Positions 52,360-55,509 of a stretch of 55,509 nucleotides of DNA are shown here, in pieces. The notes beneath the pieces are model-generated. The model ran no database searches. It was not told the DNA's origin and saw only the letters and a program-made list of their open reading frames with translations. The position numbers and the translations under genes are program-made. This stretch comes from Cryptosporangium aurantiacum (GTDB lineage Bacteria > Actinomycetota > Actinomycetes > Mycobacteriales > Cryptosporangiaceae): the NCBI RefSeq assembly GCF_900143005.1, contig NZ_FRCS01000033.1, forward strand, positions 1 through 55,509, written 5' to 3'. The stretch's first letter is position 1; the number at the start of each line of letters is the position of its first letter.

Positions 52360-53783
52360 TCGAGCCCCGACCCCGACCCGGCAACCGGCCCGGACCCGCG
52401 ATCCGGCCCGAACCCGCGATCCCGCCCGAACCCGCGATCCCGCCCGAACCCGCGATCCCGCCCGAACCCGCGATCCGGCCCGAACCCGCGATCCCGCCCG
52501 AACCCGCGATCCCGCCCGAACCCGCGATCCGGCCCGAACCCGCGATCCGGCCCGAACCCGCGATCCCGCCCGAACCCGCGATCCGGCCCGAACCCGGGAA
52601 CCGGCTCGGACCCGGGAACCGGCTCGGGCCGACGAACCCGCTCGGCCCCGGGAACCGGCTCCGGCCCGGGAACCGGCTCCGGCCCGGGAACCCGCTCGGG
52701 CTCGGCGTCCAGATCCGGCTCGGGAACGACCGACCGACGCGCGTGCCGCACCGTCTTGTGCGGAAACCGCTCCCGGACGTAGTCCTCGGCGTCCGAGCCG
52801 GGCCGGACGTACACGTACTCCGGCTTCTGCTGCACGGGGACGAGGAACTCACGGGCGTGCCGGTCCGGGTCGTCGAGATAGGCGCCGATCACGTCCTCCC
52901 CCGCCGGGCACACTGACACGCAGTACCCGGACCGGTACTGGGGACTGAACGACAGGCTCTGCCACCGGGAGATCGTCTCGCCGGGCGTCACCCGGCTGCG
53001 GTAGTCGGCGGCGTCCGCGCTGTCCGCGATGTCCTCGACCCAGCCGGCGAACGCGTCCAGGTCGTGGCTGTTGTTGTGCGTCGAGCAGGCGTGGACGTCG
53101 AAGTCGCCGTCCGGGCGGATCGCCCCCACGGGGCAGGCCGTCACGCACAGGCCGCAGCCGATGCAGGGGTTCCCGTCCAGCGGACGGGAGTACTCGCTGA
53201 TCGGTGCGTCGATCAGGATCGTGCCGAGCACGAGGAAGTTCCCGAAGCGCGGGTGGATGACGTTGCGGTGCACGCCCATGTGGCCGAGCCCGGCGGCGAC
53301 CGCGACCAGCTTGTGCGACACCACCCAGCTGCGCCCGGGGAACCGCTGGACCTCCATCGGGAACCCGGTCGACGGATACAGCGCCCGGACGCCCCGGTGC
53401 TGCAGCTCCAGGCAGATGTGCCGGGCCGCCTCGTGGACGAGTTCCTGTGTGGTGGAGACGTCCCGGTTACCGATGCTCGTCGACCGGCTGCGGAGGTTGT
53501 CTCGGCTGGTCCGGACGCAGAACCCGATCAGCGAGCGGGTGCCGGGCAGCGCCTCCAGCACGTAGTCCCGCTCGCCCTCCAGGCCGGGCGTGTCCAGAGC
53601 GACGAACCCGACGTCGTCGGCGCCGGCCGCCAGGCACAGCTCCCGCAGCCAGGCGGCGTCCAGCGTCCCGGCGTCCTCCGCGGCCCGCGCCCGCACCGCG
53701 ATCGCGGTGGGGTGGGCGCGCACGCCGCCGGAGCGGTCCACCGGCACGTGGAACGCGGGCCAGTTCCGGTTCGGGGCGTTCAC
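52356..53783 (-). CDS. 4Fe-4S oxidoreductase, reductive-dehalogenase/QueG-like family, with repeat tail
   Basis: 475 residues. Core (about 40-345): ELCLAAGADDVGFVALDTPG, HKLVAVAAGLGHMGVHRNVI, ferredoxin motif NPCIGCGLCVTACPVGA, then VHACSTHN and YCVSVCPAGEDVIGAYL. Seven cysteines sit at cluster positions, enough for one full 4Fe-4S and most of a second; the eighth ligand is not obvious. No cobalamin motif is clear. The C-terminal 130 residues are Pro/Glu-rich, then eleven FG(R/P)DRG units (repeat 52397-52594), absent in the paralogue encoded just upstream. The start overlaps the paralogue's stop (ATGA, 53780-53783). Likely a redox enzyme of unknown substrate. Confidence 0.82.
   Translation of the reverse strand: MNAPNRNWPAFHVPVDRSGGVRAHPTAIAVRARAAEDAGTLDAAWLRELCLAAGADDVGFVALDTPGLEGERDYVLEALPGTRSLIGFCVRTSRDNLRSRSTSIGNRDVSTTQELVHEAARHICLELQHRGVRALYPSTGFPMEVQRFPGRSWVVSHKLVAVAAGLGHMGVHRNVIHPRFGNFLVLGTILIDAPISEYSRPLDGNPCIGCGLCVTACPVGAIRPDGDFDVHACSTHNNSHDLDAFAGWVEDIADSADAADYRSRVTPGETISRWQSLSFSPQYRSGYCVSVCPAGEDVIGAYLDDPDRHAREFLVPVQQKPEYVYVRPGSDAEDYVRERFPHKTVRHARRSVVPEPDLDAEPERVPGPEPVPGPEPVPGAERVRRPEPVPGSEPVPGFGPDRGFGRDRGFGPDRGFGPDRGFGRDRGFGRDRGFGPDRGFGRDRGFGRDRGFGRDRGFGPDRGSGPVAGSGSGLE
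52397..52594 (-). repeat. In-frame 18-bp tandem repeat, about eleven copies
   Basis: The unit AACCCGCGATCC(C/G)GCCCG (plus strand) recurs with a single C/G alternation and encodes FGRDRG or FGPDRG in the tail of the second FeS protein. The array stops just before the ATGA junction with the cupin gene, so the coupling is kept. Confidence 0.93.
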
Positions 53784-54769
53784 GTCGGCTCCGGTGCCGC
53801 GTCGATACCGTCCGGCGGCGCAATACCGCTCTCCACGTACCGGATCGGCTTGTGCGGGAACTTCTTCCGCGCGTAGGCCTCGGCGGTGGATCCCTCGGTG
53901 ACGTACACGTACTCCGGTTTGTGCTGCAGCGGCCGGACGACGTCGTGCAGATGCTGCTTGCGGTCGGCGAGGAACGGGCCGATGACGTCCTCACCGGCCG
54001 GGCACACCGACACGCAGTACCCGGACCGGTACTGCCGGTGGAACTTCCCGACGGTCTCCCCCGGCGTGACGCGCTGCCGGTAGTCCTCGGCGTCGGCGCT
54101 GTCGGCGATGTCCTCGACCCAGTCGGCGAAGTTGTTCACGAACTGGCTGTACGTGTGCGTGTAGCAGGCGCTGAAGTCGAAGCTGCCGTCGTTGTGGATC
54201 GCGCCGACCGGGCAGGCGCTCACGCACAGGTTGCAGCCCAGGCACGGGTTCCAGTCCAGCGGCCGCGAGTACGGGGTGATCACCGCCTCGGTGAGCACCG
54301 CGCCGAGGCCGATGAAGCTGCCGAACTTCGGGTGGATGACGCAGCGGTGGATGCCCATGTGGCCGAGCCCCGCGGCGACCGCGACCGGCTTGTACGACAC
54401 CGCCCAGCCGCGGGAGGGCAACCGGTGCGCCTCCACCGGGAACGTCACCGACGGGTACAGCGTCCGGTAGCCGCGGTCCTGCAGTGCGACGCTGATTCGG
54501 TGGCCGATCCGGTCCAGCACGGGGATCGCGGTGTCCATCTCGGTGTTGACGTTGCTGGTGGCGCGGCTGCGGAAGTTCTCCCTGGCCAGCCGCACGCACA
54601 CGGCGATCAAGGAGCGGGTGCTCGGCAGCGCCTCCAGCACGTAGTCGCGCTCGTCCTCCAGGCCGGGCGTGTCCAGGGCGACGAAGCCGACGTCGTCGGC
54701 GCCTGCGGCCAGGCACAGTTCACGTAACCACGCGGCGTCCAGTGGTGCGGACGCGTCCTGATCGTCCAT
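53780..54769 (-). CDS. 4Fe-4S oxidoreductase, paralogue of the downstream gene
   Basis: 329 residues, no tail. The same core in the same order: WLRELCLAAGADDVGFVALD, HMGIHRCVIHPKFGSF, NPCLGCNLCVSACPVGAI, FSACYTHTYS, SGYCVSVCPAGEDVIGPFLA and a C-terminal FPHKPIRYV. The first 25 or so residues of the core are almost identical to those of the second copy while the middle differs, so this is a tandem duplication with possible gene conversion at the 5' part. It is the first FeS gene of the PadR-FeS-FeS-cupin operon; ATG 54769 has only a weak Shine-Dalgarno. Confidence 0.85.
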   Translation of the reverse strand: MDDQDASAPLDAAWLRELCLAAGADDVGFVALDTPGLEDERDYVLEALPSTRSLIAVCVRLARENFRSRATSNVNTEMDTAIPVLDRIGHRISVALQDRGYRTLYPSVTFPVEAHRLPSRGWAVSYKPVAVAAGLGHMGIHRCVIHPKFGSFIGLGAVLTEAVITPYSRPLDWNPCLGCNLCVSACPVGAIHNDGSFDFSACYTHTYSQFVNNFADWVEDIADSADAEDYRQRVTPGETVGKFHRQYRSGYCVSVCPAGEDVIGPFLADRKQHLHDVVRPLQHKPEYVYVTEGSTAEAYARKKFPHKPIRYVESGIAPPDGIDAAPEPT

Positions 54770-54829
54770 CAGTGACCATCCAACTTTGACTGTCGCGGAT
54801 GGCCTGACTCTACGCCCGCTCCCGCTTAT

Positions 54830-54854
54830 CGAACAAGGGTTCTACGCTTGTTCG
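54830..54854. promoter_or_regulatory. Inverted repeat at the padR stop codon, upstream of the FeS genes
   Basis: CGAACAAG (54830-54837) and CTTGTTCG (54847-54854) are exact inverted copies nine bases apart. The padR stop codon lies in between. On the minus strand TTGTTC could be a -35 with TAGAGT as a -10 eighteen bases on, so this may be a second, regulated promoter of the FeS genes; an attenuating hairpin is the alternative. Confidence 0.5.
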
Positions 54855-55354
54855 CCCCAGAAGCGGATCCACTCGCGTTCGTGCGCCACGCCCGCCTCCA
54901 GCACCCGCCGCATCCCGGCCGGGCCCGGCGCACCCTGCGCGATCAGGTCGAGGTACTCGTCCAGCTTGGCGCGGTGCACGGCGAGCTGCGCCTCGGCGAG
55001 CGGCCCGCGCTCGGCTCCGAAGCACAGCTGGAGCAGGCCGTGGTCGCGTAACTCCATGAAGTCCGTGGTCGGATCGGCCAGCCAGGAGGCCAGCGCGTCC
55101 CGACCCCGGTCGGTCAACGCGTAGAACCGGCGACGACGACCGCCGTCCTCCTGGCGCGCACCCAGGTACCCCGCGCCCGCCAGCCGTTCGGGCTCCGCGT
55201 AGAACTGCGCGTGCTGGACCACCCAGAAGTGGTTGACCGTACGGGTGGCGTGGGTCTTCAGCTCGTACGGTGTTGACTCACCGGCGAAGTCCAGCAGCCC
55301 GAGAATGATGTACGACAGCGGCGTCAGACGTATCCGCGCAGCACCGGGTTCCAC
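54842..55354 (-). CDS. PadR-family transcriptional regulator of the FeS/cupin operon
   Basis: 170 residues from GTG 55354. The PadR wing-helix region reads LTPLSYIILGLLDFAGESTP, then FWVVQHAQFYAEPERLAGAG and RRRRFYALTDRGRDAL; a helical C-terminal domain with LAEAQLAVHRAKLDEYLDLI follows, so it is the longer, Vir_act_alpha_C type. A TATACT -10 (55362-55367) ends seven bases before the GTG, so the mRNA is probably leaderless. A 72-base gap separates it from the FeS genes on the same strand, so it is likely a co-transcribed local regulator. Confidence 0.85.
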   Translation of the reverse strand: MEPGAARIRLTPLSYIILGLLDFAGESTPYELKTHATRTVNHFWVVQHAQFYAEPERLAGAGYLGARQEDGGRRRRFYALTDRGRDALASWLADPTTDFMELRDHGLLQLCFGAERGPLAEAQLAVHRAKLDEYLDLIAQGAPGPAGMRRVLEAGVAHEREWIRFWGEQA

Positions 55355-55361
55355 CGTGCGG

Positions 55362-55367
55362 AGTATA
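55362..55367 (-). promoter_or_regulatory. TATACT -10 element giving a leaderless padR mRNA
   Basis: AGTATA on the plus strand reads TATACT on the minus strand, seven bases before GTG 55354. A -10 at this distance puts the first transcribed base at or next to the start codon. No strong -35 is visible. Confidence 0.55.
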
Positions 55368-55476
55368 GGAGCGGCACGGCGGCGGCCGACGCAGCCTGGG
55401 CTGTGCTGGCCCGTGGGCATGCCGATGGCCCGGAGCGCGGTGGCGTTCCGGGTGGTCGGCGGGTTCAGGCGTGGTG

Positions 55477-55509
55477 TCAGGGTGGGTTGAGGGTGGTGCC
55501 GTCGGGTCG
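55477..55509 (-). CDS. C-terminal end of a second HNH endonuclease (DUF222 family) gene, running off the window
   Basis: Only ten codons and a TGA are inside the window: RPDGTTLNPP. They match the end of the gene at the left edge (RRPDGTILDPPD) and the common RPDGTxLxPP end of the family. Support comes from the 3' flank: CCACCCGGAACGC and CGGCATGCCCACG (minus strand, 55455-55443 and 55424-55412) repeat, in the same order and similar spacing, blocks at 493-505 and 522-534 after the left HNH gene. The 122 bases to padR hold nothing else that I can identify. Confidence 0.55.
   Translation of the reverse strand, partial: RPDGTTLNPP

Noticed and set aside
52397-52594. Second CRISPR-like array
   Set aside because: It is an 18-bp coding repeat, contiguous and in frame with the FeS protein.

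Overview
The window reads as chromosomal DNA of a very GC-rich (roughly 72 percent by eye) filamentous-type actinobacterium: many GTG starts, ATGA/GTGA stop-start overlaps, DUF222-type HNH endonuclease genes, actinobacterial ABC-F and rifamycin monooxygenase genes, and strong G/C third-position bias. A Cryptosporangium- or Frankia-like soil actinomycete would fit, but the genus is a guess. I found no rRNA or tRNA gene, no CRISPR array, no recognisable transposase and no prophage gene. No gene-free stretch exceeds about 300 bases; the longest (1333-1590, 19248-19526, 34974-35247) are described as sites or findings.

Layout. Both ends lie in DUF222/HNH endonuclease genes pointing inward (1-464 plus; 55477-55509 minus) that share short conserved blocks in their 3' flanks. 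0.6-4.3 kb (minus): orphan SUKH-4-like immunity protein, methyltransferase, VOC protein and a flavin-dependent monooxygenase. 4.4-9.7 kb: DUF427, DUF72, a Gpi18-like mannosyltransferase and an acyltransferase with a long repetitive tail. 9.7-12.8 kb: VOC protein plus an ArsR-ArsC fusion, divergent from a GH15 glycosidase, with a perfect operator between them. 12.8-15.3 kb: a glycosyltransferase and an O-antigen-ligase-like pair. 15.3-19.5 kb: an antibiotic-resistance cluster with a rifampicin monooxygenase behind a rifamycin-associated element (RAE) and an ABC-F protein behind a short leader ORF containing the macrolide-arrest motif MRLR. 19.5-23.3 kb: a coupled trio of an unknown protein, a MoxR-type AAA+ ATPase and an HExxH/VWA protein. 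23.3-28.2 kb: an M23 peptidase, a small membrane protein and two coupled histidine kinases. 28.3-35.0 kb: an O-methyltransferase and a 1820-residue acyl-CoA carboxylase whose central region resembles eukaryotic acetyl-CoA carboxylase. 35.2-38.9 kb: a GAF/PAS histidine kinase, a PadR regulator, a collapsed pseudogene and a membrane protein. 38.9-42.2 kb (minus): two SDRs, an NmrA-like oxidoreductase and an arylamine N-acetyltransferase. 42.3-44.2 kb: a YihY-type membrane protein and an esterase pseudogene. 44.3-49.8 kb: a hexuronate catabolic locus, uxaC divergent from lacI-type regulator, uxaA and a tagaturonate/fructuronate reductase, with a LacI operator between them. 49.8-51.8 kb: a repeat-rich DUF4352 protein and a 2H phosphoesterase. 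51.8-55.4 kb (minus): PadR, two tandem 4Fe-4S oxidoreductase paralogues and a cupin.

Themes. Short tandem repeats are unusually frequent, mostly in frame (15, 18 and 30 bp units) and in unrelated genes. Several long perfect or near-perfect palindromes sit in promoter regions. Three convergent gene pairs share a single CTAA or CTAG as both stop codons. Two genes are reduced to joined ends with a frame change. The best candidates for new biology are the MRLR leader/attenuator of the ABC-F gene, the MoxR/HExxH-VWA trio, the PadR-FeS-FeS-cupin operon and the eukaryote-like carboxylase.
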